NCBI RefSeq assembly: GCF_003095655.1 | Contig: NZ_CP029151.1 | Coordinates: forward strand, 1,177,001 to 1,241,000 | Length of the DNA stretch: 64,000 bases | DNA from: Dokdonia sp. Dokd-P16 | GTDB taxonomy: Bacteria; Bacteroidota; Bacteroidia; Flavobacteriales; Flavobacteriaceae | Direction of reading: 5' to 3' | Part shown: positions 1 to 9,346 of the stretch, piece after piece | How the letters are laid out: every line of letters begins with the position of its first letter | Position numbering within the stretch: the first letter of the stretch is position 1 | The notes under the pieces: model-generated | What the model saw: the letters and a program-made list of their open reading frames with translations, nothing else | What the model was told of the DNA's origin: nothing | The model's database searches: none | Position numbers and translations under genes: made by a program

Positions 1-2329
1 CACACCCATTAAAATACGGGAAGACACCATCACGTACCGCCCAGAAAAATTCTTAACGGGTGAAGAACGTAAGCTACGTGACGTACTTAAAAAATTACCA
101 GGCCTAGACGTAGACCGCGCCGGTAATGTTACTGTAAATGGGAAAGAAGTAACTAAACTTCTTGTAGACGGCAAAGAATTTTTTACAGGTGATGAAAAAC
201 TGGGAGTTAACAATATTCCCGCTGGAGTCATAGATGAGATAGAGGCGCTAGATAATTATAATGAGGTGTCATTTTTAAAAGGGTTAAGTGATAGCGAGCA
301 ACTAGCTCTTAATATTAAACTTAAAGATGGTAAAAAGAAATTTGCCTTTGGAGAATTAGAGACAGGTGGCGGTATAGAAGACCGCTATCTATTGCACCCT
401 ACCTTATTTTATTATAGTCCAAAAACGAGCGTAAATGTTATAGGTGACTTTAATAATATAGGTAAGAAGTCATTCACCACTAAAGATTATATAGACTTTG
501 AGGGAGGCTTTTCTCGCCTAGCAGAAGATCCTAGTGCCTATTTTAAATTATATAATGATGAGTTTGCAAGATTCTTATCACAACGTGATTTTACATTTAA
601 TAGAAATAACTTTGGCGCGTTATCTATAAACCAGACCTTAACTCCTCAACTTGACCTTAGTGGTTATACCATCCTATCTGGTGGCGACTTAAAAACGCGT
701 CAAGAAAATAGTATTACCTATTTATCTGGTCAAAACATAGATGAGCAACGTACCACAATGCAAAATAACAAGTTGTTCTTTAGTCTTACTAAAGCTTCTT
801 TACGCTACATAGGAGAAGAAAACCTTGATATGAACTATGAAGTATTCTTAAAAACTAATAGTGGTGAGGGAAACTCTTCTTTGGATTCATTTACAGCTAC
901 AGAGAGTACCTTTTTAAATCAAAAAAACATTCCAAGCTCCTCAGATATTACGCAAAAATTAAGTGTTAATAAACAATTTACTCCCAAGCACACTACATCT
1001 ATACATCTAAGTCATAAATATGTAGATACTGATACTCGAGGAGATTGGAAATTTAATAGACCTATATTTACAGGTATCATTCCTATAGAAAATACTGGGG
1101 ATGCTATCCTGCTTGACCAAGTGCGCAAAAACAAGGGGCATGACCTCAACTTTAATGTAAAGCACTACTGGGTGTTACACCGTTTTCACCACATCTACCC
1201 AGAAGCTGGCATACGCTACATTGACCAGCAATATGATACTAGCGATTCTCAAGAGCTAGAAAATAGTACTAATAACTTTACCGCTGCTGGATTTAATAAC
1301 GACCTAGACTATCGCCTTTCTGACACCTATGCAGGGATGCAGTACAAAGCAAAAGCAGGTAAATTTATATTTAAACCTGGTATCTTCTATCACTATTATG
1401 ATTGGAAAATAAAGCAGCTGGACACCGAGCTTCGTCAAACTGGAAAAACTGTAGTACTTCCAGAGCTCAGCGTAGACTGGGAACTTAACAGCTCACATAA
1501 AGTGAAGCTGCGCTATAATCTCAACTCACGTTTTGGAGAAGCAAGCCAGTTTGCAAATAGATTGAGGCTTAGCACCTTTAATCAAGTATTTACAGGTAAT
1601 GAGCGGCTAGAAAATGAGTTATATCATAGCGCCAGGATTACCTATAGTAAGTTTAGTCTATTTAAGGGAACCTTCTTAAATGCTGGTTTTAATTATACAA
1701 ACAGGCTACAATCCATTAGAAACAATACTGTGATAGAAGGTATCGATCAAATTAATACACTTGTCTATACTTCGCTACCAGAAAATAGCTATCGCGGTAA
1801 TTTTCAATACACAAAACTACTAGGAGACTATAAGGTAAAGGTAGGAAGCACCGCATCCTTATCAGATTATTCGCGTGTGATAAACACGGTACTTCAAGAT
1901 TTTGAATCGCAAAGCTATTCGTATTCTTTAGGCTTAGAAACCCGCTTTAAAAATGCACCAAACGTTGAATTCAATTGGAACCAGCGTTTTAATATATTTG
2001 AGTCTGCAACTACGAGCACAAACTTTACTCAGATCAATCCATCCGTACATCTAGAGTATCGATTTTTTAAGGACTTTGTGATTGATGCAGATTATAACTT
2101 TACATACTACGAGAATAAAACACTTAGTCAGATTAATAGGTTTTCACTAGGAAATACATCTCTGCTATATGCTCAAGAAGACAGCCCCTGGACGTTTACT
2201 ATCGATGTAGATAATATATTTGACACTCGCTTTAAAAACGAAAATAGCTTTAATCAATTTCTTGTAAGTGACACTCGTACATTTATACAAGAACGTACGG
2301 TACTGTTTAAAATAGCCTACGGATTTTAA
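1..2329 (+). CDS. Outer-membrane beta-barrel (TonB receptor-like) protein, 5' end missing
   Basis: The reading frame is open from base 2 to the stop at 2329 (about 775 residues), so the true start lies before the window; the in-frame GTG at 266 is internal. The first part, with LKKLPGLDVD, NVTVNGKEV and LLVDGKEFFTGD, is typical of the plug-like N-terminal region of the Bacteroidota outer-membrane beta-barrel family (OMP_b-brl_3). The rest is a long series of alternating polar and aromatic strands ending in KIAYGF, a terminal-strand pattern for the outer membrane. Such proteins bind or import substrates, or act in envelope functions. No substrate can be read from the sequence. The next gene is convergent, 2 bp away. 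Confidence 0.85.
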   Translation, partial: TPIKIREDTITYRPEKFLTGEERKLRDVLKKLPGLDVDRAGNVTVNGKEVTKLLVDGKEFFTGDEKLGVNNIPAGVIDEIEALDNYNEVSFLKGLSDSEQLALNIKLKDGKKKFAFGELETGGGIEDRYLLHPTLFYYSPKTSVNVIGDFNNIGKKSFTTKDYIDFEGGFSRLAEDPSAYFKLYNDEFARFLSQRDFTFNRNNFGALSINQTLTPQLDLSGYTILSGGDLKTRQENSITYLSGQNIDEQRTTMQNNKLFFSLTKASLRYIGEENLDMNYEVFLKTNSGEGNSSLDSFTATESTFLNQKNIPSSSDITQKLSVNKQFTPKHTTSIHLSHKYVDTDTRGDWKFNRPIFTGIIPIENTGDAILLDQVRKNKGHDLNFNVKHYWVLHRFHHIYPEAGIRYIDQQYDTSDSQELENSTNNFTAAGFNNDLDYRLSDTYAGMQYKAKAGKFIFKPGIFYHYYDWKIKQLDTELRQTGKTVVLPELSVDWELNSSHKVKLRYNLNSRFGEASQFANRLRLSTFNQVFTGNERLENELYHSARITYSKFSLFKGTFLNAGFNYTNRLQSIRNNTVIEGIDQINTLVYTSLPENSYRGNFQYTKLLGDYKVKVGSTASLSDYSRVINTVLQDFESQSYSYSLGLETRFKNAPNVEFNWNQRFNIFESATTSTNFTQINPSVHLEYRFFKDFVIDADYNFTYYENKTLSQINRFSLGNTSLLYAQEDSPWTFTIDVDNIFDTRFKNENSFNQFLVSDTRTFIQERTVLFKIAYGF

Positions 2330-2331
2330 AA

Positions 2332-2676
2332 TTACAAACTACTAATCAACGCAAAAACCACAATAGCGATAACTGCTACAGCTATTGCCCCTATCACATA
2401 GGTTTGTGATTTTACTTTAAAGAAGGTTTCTTTTTCGGCGCGTTTTAGGTTGTACTCATAGAGACGCTCGATATCTTCGGTCCATTTTACGGGATAAATA
2501 GGAAACTCACAGTGCTTGCAGTATATCTCTTCACGCACCACATCTGTCGCTTTTTTGACCCAGAAAGTATCTTTCCACTCTTGCTTGAAGCTCAACTCTA
2601 GCCCACTATTACTGTAGCATTCTGGGCAGTTGCACTGTAAAATAGTCGTTTGTATGGTCTTTAATTCGGTTGTCAT
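2332..2676 (-). CDS. Small zinc-ribbon protein with C-terminal membrane anchor
   Basis: This 114-residue protein has two Cys pairs, CNCPEC near residues 15-20 and CKHC near residues 53-56, which look like a zinc ribbon. One hydrophobic segment (YVIGAIAVAVIAIVVFALIS) at the extreme C terminus suggests a tail-anchored membrane protein with a cytoplasmic metal-binding head. I do not recognise the family. It follows nudK by 22 bp on the same strand and is probably the last gene of the histidine kinase-nudK transcript. Its ATG is at 2676. Confidence 0.7.
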   Translation of the reverse strand: MTTELKTIQTTILQCNCPECYSNSGLELSFKQEWKDTFWVKKATDVVREEIYCKHCEFPIYPVKWTEDIERLYEYNLKRAEKETFFKVKSQTYVIGAIAVAVIAIVVFALISSL

Positions 2677-2698
2677 AAAAGAAGTACGATGTATTTGG

Positions 2699-3286
2699 CT
2701 AGTTAGATCTTTCCATGATTCCAGAAAGCGCCAAATGTTGCAGCAAGATTACGGTTTTTGCATCTCTAATCTCTCCATTTTTTAATGCTTTTAACGCTTT
2801 CGCGAAAGCGTACTCAATCACAGTGATATCTTCATGTTCTGTTGTCAAACCACCGCCATTACTAACTTTTTGCTCTTCCTCATATGACGCAAGAAACATA
2901 TGAATGCGCTCTGTGCTTGAGCCAGGAGTCATAAAAAAATCACCCGCCTTTGTAATGTTATCAATGCGATACCCCATCTCCTCTTCTATCTCCCTAATAA
3001 TCGTTTGTTCTGGGATCTCATCTTCTATCATCCCTGCACATGCCTCAACGAGAAAACCATCGTGCTCATTAAGATAAGCTGGCAGTCTAAATTGTTTGAT
3101 GAGCAATACCGTTTGCCTTTTTACATTATAAAGCAGCGCGCAAGCTCCATCACCACGATCATAAACCTCGCGGCGCACCTGATCCCAAGAGCCATCTTCA
3201 TTCTGATAGTCAAAATGGACTTTTTTAAGCGTTGCCCACTGATCACTTATAATTTCTTCCTTTATATTTTTTACACGTGTATTCAT
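2699..3286 (-). CDS. nudK: Nudix hydrolase, NudK-type (GDP-mannose pyrophosphatase-like)
   Basis: This 195-residue protein matches the usual NudK length. The Nudix box lies at residues 84-106, with the REIEEEMG helix at 98-105 whose glutamates bind Mg2+. The preceding LLIKQFRLPAYLN and EACAGMIE segments resemble the GDP-mannose and ADP-ribose hydrolase branch. Enzymes of this branch cleave nucleotide-sugar diphosphates in the cytoplasm; GDP-mannose is inferred, ADP-ribose is the alternative. The ATG overlaps the TGA of the upstream histidine kinase (3283-3286), suggesting translational coupling. A dispersed palindrome (2795-2810) is read in frame as AFAKA near residue 160, after the catalytic fold. 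Confidence 0.85.
   Translation of the reverse strand: MNTRVKNIKEEIISDQWATLKKVHFDYQNEDGSWDQVRREVYDRGDGACALLYNVKRQTVLLIKQFRLPAYLNEHDGFLVEACAGMIEDEIPEQTIIREIEEEMGYRIDNITKAGDFFMTPGSSTERIHMFLASYEEEQKVSNGGGLTTEHEDITVIEYAFAKALKALKNGEIRDAKTVILLQHLALSGIMERSN
2795..2810. repeat. Dispersed palindrome copy, perfect 16-mer, coding (AFAKA)
   Basis: CGCTTTCGCGAAAGCG inside nudK, read as YAFAKALK near residues 159-166, after the Nudix core. Confidence 0.97.
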
Positions 3287-4476
3287 TCGGCGAGTCGTAG
3301 GGAGATTTGCATTGTGGTTCCTTTGTTCAATTCTGATTCTAGTACTCTTATGCGTCCGTCATGATACTCCTCAACAATACGTCTTGCGAGGGAAAGTCCA
3401 AGACCCCAGCCACGTCTTTTTGTAGTAAAACCTGGTTCAAAAATATTATTAAACTTAGATTTTGGGATTCCTTTACCTGTATCTGTAATTAGAATTTTGG
3501 CAAATCTCGTGTCACGTGAAATTGCGATGGTCAATGCTCCCTTACCTTTCATGGCATCAATCGCATTTTTAATGAGGTTTTCAAAAGTCCACCCGTACAG
3601 CTCCTTATTGAGCATTACAGGCAACTCCCCTTGAGGAACGTCTAAAGTAAAGTTTATGAGTTTTGAACTTCTCTTACTCAAATAATCATAGGCTTCTTGT
3701 GTTTCTGCTATGATATCTACTTCTTCTAGATCTGGGACAGAGCCTATTTTACTAAAACGATTTGTAATGGTCTCTAGCCTATTGATATCCTTAGTCATCT
3801 CTGCAATATAATCTGGATCTACATTTTCTGTTTTGAGAATTTCTGTCCAGCCTACAAGGGATGAAAGCGGCGTGCCTATTTGATGTGCAGTTTCCTTTGC
3901 CATACCAGCCCAAAGTAGATTTTGAGCTCCTGCTTTTGAGGTTAAGTAATAGAAGTAAATCAATGCCACAAAAAGAATGACAATCACAATAAGCGCAATA
4001 GGAAAATACTTAAGCTGATTGATAACAGATGAGTTTCCGTAATATAAAATCTGACTATCAACTCCGTCATACCCTATTACAATAGGCTCATTAATGAGCG
4101 CATACTCTTCTGCAAGTCGTTTAAAATCTTCTTGCGAGAGTTTATCTTCTTTATTAATGTTTCTAGGTGTGTAGTGATTTTCTTCTATGCTGTATAAAAG
4201 TATAGGGATCGTTCTGTTATCACCTATTATAAATTGCTGTAGAGATATAAGCTCATCAGAAATAATACGGGTATCTCTGTTTCTAGTTTCTAGATTAACA
4301 TCGCTCGTATTTGCAAACGCTCTGTAAGCTGCAGCATAAATCTCTACTTTAGAACGCTCTGCATCTTTGAGCTGATCAAAAAACAGCGACACATTCCACA
4401 AGATGAGTGTGGTAATGATAAGCGAAGCGATGATAATAAACCATCTCGCAATGTGCGGCTGGGCGCTGAAGTTCAT
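3283..4476 (-). CDS. Membrane sensor histidine kinase
   Basis: This 397-residue protein has TM helices at about 12-33 and 157-177 flanking an extracytoplasmic sensor of roughly 120 residues. The H-box is GMAKETAHQIGTPLSSL with His198 as the likely phosphoacceptor. The ATPase domain has the N-box ENLIKNAIDAM (299-309), DTGKG (332-336), NIFEPGFTTKR (344-354) and GWGLGLSLARR (356-366), so it should be active. No HAMP domain is evident. No response regulator is adjacent, so it is an orphan kinase here. It is the first gene of a probable kinase-nudK-zinc ribbon transcript. A TATCTTTA element at 4493-4500 would give a leader of about 10 nt. Confidence 0.92.
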   Translation of the reverse strand: MNFSAQPHIARWFIIIASLIITTLILWNVSLFFDQLKDAERSKVEIYAAAYRAFANTSDVNLETRNRDTRIISDELISLQQFIIGDNRTIPILLYSIEENHYTPRNINKEDKLSQEDFKRLAEEYALINEPIVIGYDGVDSQILYYGNSSVINQLKYFPIALIVIVILFVALIYFYYLTSKAGAQNLLWAGMAKETAHQIGTPLSSLVGWTEILKTENVDPDYIAEMTKDINRLETITNRFSKIGSVPDLEEVDIIAETQEAYDYLSKRSSKLINFTLDVPQGELPVMLNKELYGWTFENLIKNAIDAMKGKGALTIAISRDTRFAKILITDTGKGIPKSKFNNIFEPGFTTKRRGWGLGLSLARRIVEEYHDGRIRVLESELNKGTTMQISLRLAE

Positions 4477-4492
4477 AAAGTATTCTTTGTGT

Positions 4493-4500
4493 TAAAGATA
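4493..4500 (-). promoter_or_regulatory. Putative -7 promoter element TATCTTTA for the histidine kinase
   Basis: Read on the minus strand this is TATCTTTA, one base from the Bacteroidota -7 consensus TAnnTTTG, about 17 bp before the ATG. The same octamer lies just upstream of four other genes in the window. No -33 TTG is seen at the usual distance. Confidence 0.35.
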
Positions 4501-4557
4501 CGGGAGAAAATAAAAACGCCGGACCTCCTTATTAATTGCTTCTTGCAATACTAACTA

Positions 4558-5286
4558 TTAATTTCTACCAGTTTCATCTGGATATAATGATGGAAGTGGA
4601 TCACTTTGCCAAAACTCCTTTGTATCCACATCCATTACCGTAAGCGACCCCTTAAAAGCTGCTCCAGTATCAAGATTCCAGATGTTTGCTTTATTTACAG
4701 GCACTAAGGAATTAATGCGCGTTGTAGGTGTGTGGCCTATATAAATCTCTTCAAATAGCTGTAAACGTTTAGGGTATAACGGATCTTCCTTTTTAAGATC
4801 TTCTCTCATTGCACAAGCCATTTCCCAAAGTGTACGATCCCAATAAAATGCAGTACTATGCCACTCGTATTCTGGACCGTTTAAATTTTGAAAACCCGCA
4901 TGACAGAAAAACCGATTTTTATCATCTAGATAGTAATCCTCAAAAGTCTTATAAAATTCAATATGCTCTTTAATTTCTTGGGCAGATCTCTTCCCATAGC
5001 AATCTATTGTGCTTTGCCCGCCATGCTGTAACCACTTAGGAGACATTGTTTTTCCTTCTAGCCATTGCTGCACAAGATCATCATGGTTACCGCGTATTAA
5101 AGTGACTTTTTTGTGTTCTTTTTTAAGGCGCATTAACTCATCTATCACTGCATCACTCTCACTCCAACCATCTACATAATCACCCAAAAAAATGAGGTAG
5201 TCATCTTGAGTGACTTTTGCTCTCTCCATTACCTGCACTAAGGCTCTATAACCTCCATGTATATCTCCGAAAACTAATGTTCTCAT
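4558..5286 (-). CDS. Metallophosphoesterase (PPP-type phosphatase or diadenosine tetraphosphatase-like)
   Basis: This 242-residue cytoplasmic protein has the three PPP-family metal motifs: GDIHG (residues 7-11), GDYVDG (35-40) and GNHD (66-69). Later histidines in FFCHAGF and YIGHTPT complete the two-metal site. Such enzymes dephosphorylate phosphoproteins or hydrolyse dinucleoside polyphosphates, and the sequence does not decide which. The ATG is at 5286, with an AlbA_2-domain gene 18 bp upstream on the same strand, so co-transcription is likely. Confidence 0.88.
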   Translation of the reverse strand: MRTLVFGDIHGGYRALVQVMERAKVTQDDYLIFLGDYVDGWSESDAVIDELMRLKKEHKKVTLIRGNHDDLVQQWLEGKTMSPKWLQHGGQSTIDCYGKRSAQEIKEHIEFYKTFEDYYLDDKNRFFCHAGFQNLNGPEYEWHSTAFYWDRTLWEMACAMREDLKKEDPLYPKRLQLFEEIYIGHTPTTRINSLVPVNKANIWNLDTGAAFKGSLTVMDVDTKEFWQSDPLPSLYPDETGRN

Positions 5287-5304
5287 ATTCTTTTTCTTTC
5301 TTTT

Positions 5305-6441
5305 TTATTCATAACGCACCTTTCTTAAAATACGCATCGACTCTTTGTATCTCCCGTACACAGCACCATCTAAAACTTTTAAATAAGGTTTTAAATCTAC
5401 TAACTTCTGTATCGCAGTTTCAAAACCATTAAAATAACAAATCAAGTAGGTATTAGCTAGATTATATAAATCATTCCACTCCCCTTGATTTAGGTTTATC
5501 CCGCGTTTCAGCTTATAGAAAATAACATTGTTGTTATTAAAAATGTGATACAATGTCTTTTTATCAATCACTGGTGGCTCAAAAATAAGCTTGGTATCGA
5601 TTGTATAAGTACCGCTTTCGCGAAAGCGTATCACCACCTCCTCTAGTGGATAATATTTAAATTGGTCTTGTACTCCCAAGTGCACAAACTCTTGAATTTT
5701 AAAACAATCCTCATCATAAGTAATAGTTACCTCATCTAGCGCTGAGTAAAATAGCTTTACTTGTTCATTAATGAGTTCTATATCCACCCGAGAGTAATAC
5801 GTCTGACCTTTAACCACTTTTTTATTTCCAGCCCAGCATAGCACAAACTGTTCTTTAAACACCTTGTAAGTGCTCTCCATGTCCTTATGACGATGATTTA
5901 CAAAGTCCATTACACCATCTAGCGTGAGACCTATGCTGTTTTTTGCGTGATTTTCTATTGCCGCAACAATCTCACTATTTACATCTACAATATCCGACTT
6001 GAACGTCTTAGGCATAGACATGCTACCATCTCTAAAAAAGACCGTGCCGCCCCAGTATTTCCAGATATTACGCCGTAATGCGGTAAGCTTATCTTGTGCT
6101 CGTATGGTAACAAGTCCCACTACTTTATCCTGCGGCAACGTAGGAAAAGGGATATTCTCATAAGATATTATAGGAGGATTATCTAAGTATGCATTTATGA
6201 GATTCTGCAACTTGCTGTCATCAAAAAATGGAACACCTATAATAGTATTTTCACCATCATCTACGCCTATTACTATAAAAGAATTGTTCTTTGGGTTACT
6301 ATTGGAAAGCGCACAAATATGCTTTAAAAATTTTGCTTTCCCTTCCTTGTTACTGATGTCAATCTTACGCTTTTTGTCATAAAAACTATTCTCGTCGTGA
6401 TGAGCGAGTAAGTTCTTTACGAGAAGGCGTTTATTGATCAT
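5305..6441 (-). CDS. AlbA_2 (Schlafen-type) ATP-binding domain protein
   Basis: This protein has 378 residues from the ATG at 6441; a GTG one codon upstream is less likely. Its N-terminal 140 residues (KEGKAKFLKHICALSNS, NNSFIVIGVDDG, IIGVPF, RDGSMSMP) match the AlbA_2 or divergent AAA_4 domain, seen in putative transcriptional regulators and some defence proteins. The C-terminal half has no family I recognise. Neighbours are a phosphatase and an SDR enzyme, giving no sign of a defence island. A dispersed palindrome (5613-5628) is read as RFRES within the C-terminal half. Confidence 0.75.
   Translation of the reverse strand: MINKRLLVKNLLAHHDENSFYDKKRKIDISNKEGKAKFLKHICALSNSNPKNNSFIVIGVDDGENTIIGVPFFDDSKLQNLINAYLDNPPIISYENIPFPTLPQDKVVGLVTIRAQDKLTALRRNIWKYWGGTVFFRDGSMSMPKTFKSDIVDVNSEIVAAIENHAKNSIGLTLDGVMDFVNHRHKDMESTYKVFKEQFVLCWAGNKKVVKGQTYYSRVDIELINEQVKLFYSALDEVTITYDEDCFKIQEFVHLGVQDQFKYYPLEEVVIRFRESGTYTIDTKLIFEPPVIDKKTLYHIFNNNNVIFYKLKRGINLNQGEWNDLYNLANTYLICYFNGFETAIQKLVDLKPYLKVLDGAVYGRYKESMRILRKVRYE
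5613..5628. repeat. Dispersed palindrome copy, perfect 16-mer, coding (RFRES)
   Basis: Inside the AlbA_2-domain gene, read in a different phase (IRFRESGTY) from most coding copies. Confidence 0.97.
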
Positions 6442-6468
6442 CACATTATTTTATTAGTCAGCTTGCAA

Positions 6469-7218
6469 TCAACTTTTATTCACAATAGTACTAGATGCTT
6501 GTGCCGTACTAAGCACTACGAGATCTGCAATATTTACATGATAAGGTCTTGATACTACAAAGTGAATAATATCTGCAATGTCTTCTGGCTGTAGGCAATC
6601 AAAACCTTGATACACCTTATCTGCTCGCTCGTTATCATTTTTAAAGCGAACTTTACTAAAGTCTGTTTCGACCATTCCAGGATGCACCGCTCCTACTCTA
6701 ATGTTGTGTTTGTTCAAATCAATGCGCATCCCTTGATTAATAGCATCTACGGCATGCTTACTTGCGCAATACACATTACCATTAGGGTACACTTCTTTTG
6801 CTGCGGTAGACCCTATGTTGATTATATGTCCGCTTTTACGTGCTGTCATCTGTGGGATGATCGCCTTGCTCACATAAAGCAATCCTTTTACATTAATGTC
6901 AAGCATCGCGTCCCAATCCTCTATAGAACCTGTTTGTATAGGGTCTAGTCCGTGAGCATTACCCGCATTATTGATAAGAATATCTATGTGTTTAAAATCT
7001 TCTGGCAGATTAGATATGGCTTTTTGCACATTCTCATTACTTCGCACGTCAAAGTTGAGTGTATGTACCTTGACTAGCTTTCCTAATTCATTTTTGAGCG
7101 TGTCAAGTTCTTCTTGACGTCGCCCGCAGAGAATAAGGTTTATATTTTCATTTGCAAAGCGTACTGCTGTGGCTCTACCTATCCCGCTGGTTGCGCCTGT
7201 TATAAGTGCTGTTTTCAT
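6469..7218 (-). CDS. SDR oxidoreductase, YdfG-like
   Basis: This 249-residue classical short-chain dehydrogenase has the cofactor motif TGATSGIG (residues 7-14), NNAG (83-86) and a catalytic Ser137, Tyr150, Lys154 (YCASK). CGRR after the second strand suggests NADP preference. The overall pattern, including HPGMVETDFS, resembles YdfG-type NADP-dependent 3-hydroxy acid or L-allo-threonine dehydrogenases; the substrate is inferred from similarity only. It lies between an AlbA_2 gene and an aldo/keto reductase on the same strand, with gaps of 26-28 bp. Confidence 0.88.
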   Translation of the reverse strand: MKTALITGATSGIGRATAVRFANENINLILCGRRQEELDTLKNELGKLVKVHTLNFDVRSNENVQKAISNLPEDFKHIDILINNAGNAHGLDPIQTGSIEDWDAMLDINVKGLLYVSKAIIPQMTARKSGHIINIGSTAAKEVYPNGNVYCASKHAVDAINQGMRIDLNKHNIRVGAVHPGMVETDFSKVRFKNDNERADKVYQGFDCLQPEDIADIIHFVVSRPYHVNIADLVVLSTAQASSTIVNKS

Positions 7219-7244
7219 TTCTTTTGAGAATTTTTATTTATAAT

Positions 7245-8111
7245 CTACGCAACTTCTTCTCCTGTACTAGCTTCCAGCAGTTCAAACCAATCTTTTCTTT
7301 CAAGATTTATAGCCACTGCTTGTACAGCATTTGTGATGCGGTCTTTACTAGTAGTGCCTATAACCGGATGAATATTTGCAGGGTGTTTGAGTAACCATGC
7401 AAGTAATAATTGGTCATCTGTAGCGTCATATTTAGCACCTAATTCTTTCAGTTTATTCTTGATACGAATATTCTGCGGAGTGTCTTCTCTAAAAACAGAA
7501 CCTAGCGGACTCCAACTCATGGGCGTGATTTGATGTGCCATTATATAATCTAGCGTTCCGTCTGTAAGTGAAGAACGCTCAGTGATAGAAATCTCAATTT
7601 GATTTGCGCTTACCTTACTTTTTGTTGCCACTAAGTCTATGCCTCTCGGTGTGAAATTAGATACCCCAAAATCCTTAATCTTGCCTTGGTGTTGTAATTG
7701 GCTCACTGCCTCGTGCACTTCATCTGGCTCAAGTAGCGGACTAGGTCTGTGTAATAAAAATAAATCTAGGTATTCAGTACGCAGCTCTTTCAGTGACCTT
7801 TCGGCACTTGAGATGATGTACTCTTTATCGTATTGGTAATGCTTGATGGTATTTTCTGCTCGTGCATCGCCTTTCATTTGGATACCGCATTTGCTTATGA
7901 TTTGTATATGGTCTCTGGAGATATTCGCTTTCGCGAAAGCGTTACCCCATTCACCCTCAGTCGTGTAATCACCATAAATATCTGCATGATCAAAAGTGGT
8001 AACACCTTGATCAATACAATGATTCATGGTCTCAATCATTTGCTGCTCGTTGAATTGCTTACCCCACACGCCCCACGTCATGCAACCTTGAATTATTCTT
8101 GAAAATTTCAT
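7245..8111 (-). CDS. Aldo/keto reductase, YdhF-like
   Basis: This 288-residue TIM-barrel oxidoreductase has catalytic residues in FDHADIYGDY (Asp41 or Asp44, Tyr46), Lys74 in IISKCG and His in LFLLHRPSP. Family members reduce carbonyls with NADPH in the cytoplasm; the substrate is unknown. It is the first gene of a minus-strand run (AKR, SDR, AlbA_2, phosphatase) with gaps under 30 bp. A palindrome copy (7926-7941) is read in frame as NAFAKAN at residues 57-63, in the loop between the Tyr and Lys catalytic segments. Confidence 0.88.
   Translation of the reverse strand: MKFSRIIQGCMTWGVWGKQFNEQQMIETMNHCIDQGVTTFDHADIYGDYTTEGEWGNAFAKANISRDHIQIISKCGIQMKGDARAENTIKHYQYDKEYIISSAERSLKELRTEYLDLFLLHRPSPLLEPDEVHEAVSQLQHQGKIKDFGVSNFTPRGIDLVATKSKVSANQIEISITERSSLTDGTLDYIMAHQITPMSWSPLGSVFREDTPQNIRIKNKLKELGAKYDATDDQLLLAWLLKHPANIHPVIGTTSKDRITNAVQAVAINLERKDWFELLEASTGEEVA
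7926..7941. repeat. Dispersed palindrome copy, perfect 16-mer, coding (AFAKA)
   Basis: Inside the aldo/keto reductase gene, residues 58-62, in a surface loop by comparison with the fold. Confidence 0.97.
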
Positions 8112-8279
8112 TATCGTTTTTTAATTTGCGTTCTGAATAAAATTACTACTTCTAAAACTAGCTAAATGTGTGCGAAGCCCTTTATTTTCCTTTATTTTTA
8201 ACCAAATGTTAACAAGCTTTATTGGAATAAAATGTGATTTTGCGACGTTAGAAGTATCTGCTTAATAGAATTTGAAATT

Positions 8280-9284
8280 ATGGAAGAAAATACTACTGCT
8301 ATTGATATACAGGCTATCAATGAGAAGATAGAAAGAGAGAGTGCCTTTGTAGACATTCTCGCAATGGAAATGAACAAGGTAATCGTAGGTCAAAAACACA
8401 TGATCGAGCGTTTACTCATAGGTCTTTTAGGTCGTGGTCATATCCTTCTAGAAGGAGTGCCAGGACTTGCAAAAACACTAGCCATAAACACGCTTGCACA
8501 AGCGGTAGACGGGTCTTTCTCTCGTATACAGTTTACTCCAGATTTACTTCCAGCAGATGTAGTGGGAACACTTATCTATAACATGAAGCTTGCAGACTTT
8601 AGCATCAAGAAGGGTCCTATTTTTGCCAACTTTGTGCTTGCAGATGAGATTAACCGTGCTCCTGCCAAAGTACAATCTGCACTCCTAGAGGCAATGCAAG
8701 AAAAGCAGGTAACCATAGGTGATGAAACCTTTATTCTTGATAAACCATTCTTAGTAATGGCAACTCAAAACCCTGTAGAGCAAGAAGGTACGTACCCACT
8801 TCCAGAAGCACAAATTGACCGTTTTATGCTTAAAACGGTAATTGATTACCCAACAATAGCAGACGAACAACTCATTATACGCCAAAATTTAAAGGGCTCT
8901 TACGAAAAAGTAAATCCTGTAGTTACAGTCGCGCAAATACTACGAGCACAAGAAGCCGTAAAAGAAGTATACATGGATGAAAAAATTGAGAAGTACATTC
9001 TTGATATCATCTTTGCAACTCGCTACCCAGAAAATTATGGATTAGCAGATCTTAAACCTCTTATTAATTTTGGAGCATCTCCTCGTGGTAGTATTAACCT
9101 TGCAACTGCTGCAAAGTGTTATGCTTTTATAAAGCGTAGAGGATATGTAATTCCAGAAGATGTAAGAGCCGTAGTACACGATATCTTACGCCACCGTATA
9201 GGAATCACTTATGAGGCAGAAGCAGAAAATATCACCTCTGTAGATATCATTAACAAGATTGTAAATCAGATTGAAGTACCATAG
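8280..9284 (+). CDS. moxR: MoxR-family AAA+ ATPase
   Basis: This 334-residue protein has Walker A GVPGLAKT (59-66), Walker B VLADE (119-123) and sensor ATQNP (161-165), the standard MoxR pattern. MoxR ATPases are chaperone-like and act with VWA-domain partners encoded beside them, here DUF58, BatA and BatB. It opens a nine-kilobase plus-strand operon whose other genes follow with gaps of -1 to 62 bp. The 168-bp divergent gap to the aldo/keto reductase should hold its promoter, but I see no convincing TAnnTTTG there. Confidence 0.95.
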   Translation: MEENTTAIDIQAINEKIERESAFVDILAMEMNKVIVGQKHMIERLLIGLLGRGHILLEGVPGLAKTLAINTLAQAVDGSFSRIQFTPDLLPADVVGTLIYNMKLADFSIKKGPIFANFVLADEINRAPAKVQSALLEAMQEKQVTIGDETFILDKPFLVMATQNPVEQEGTYPLPEAQIDRFMLKTVIDYPTIADEQLIIRQNLKGSYEKVNPVVTVAQILRAQEAVKEVYMDEKIEKYILDIIFATRYPENYGLADLKPLINFGASPRGSINLATAAKCYAFIKRRGYVIPEDVRAVVHDILRHRIGITYEAEAENITSVDIINKIVNQIEVP

Positions 9285-9346
9285 TCTTTAGATTTAAAGA
9301 TCATTTGTAAACCTCATATTTATTACATAAAAGGCAACAAGAACCA

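Noticed and set aside
5305-6441. AlbA_2/Schlafen-domain gene as part of a defence system
   Set aside because: Neighbours are metabolic genes (phosphatase, SDR, AKR), with no nuclease, toxin or mobility genes in the region.
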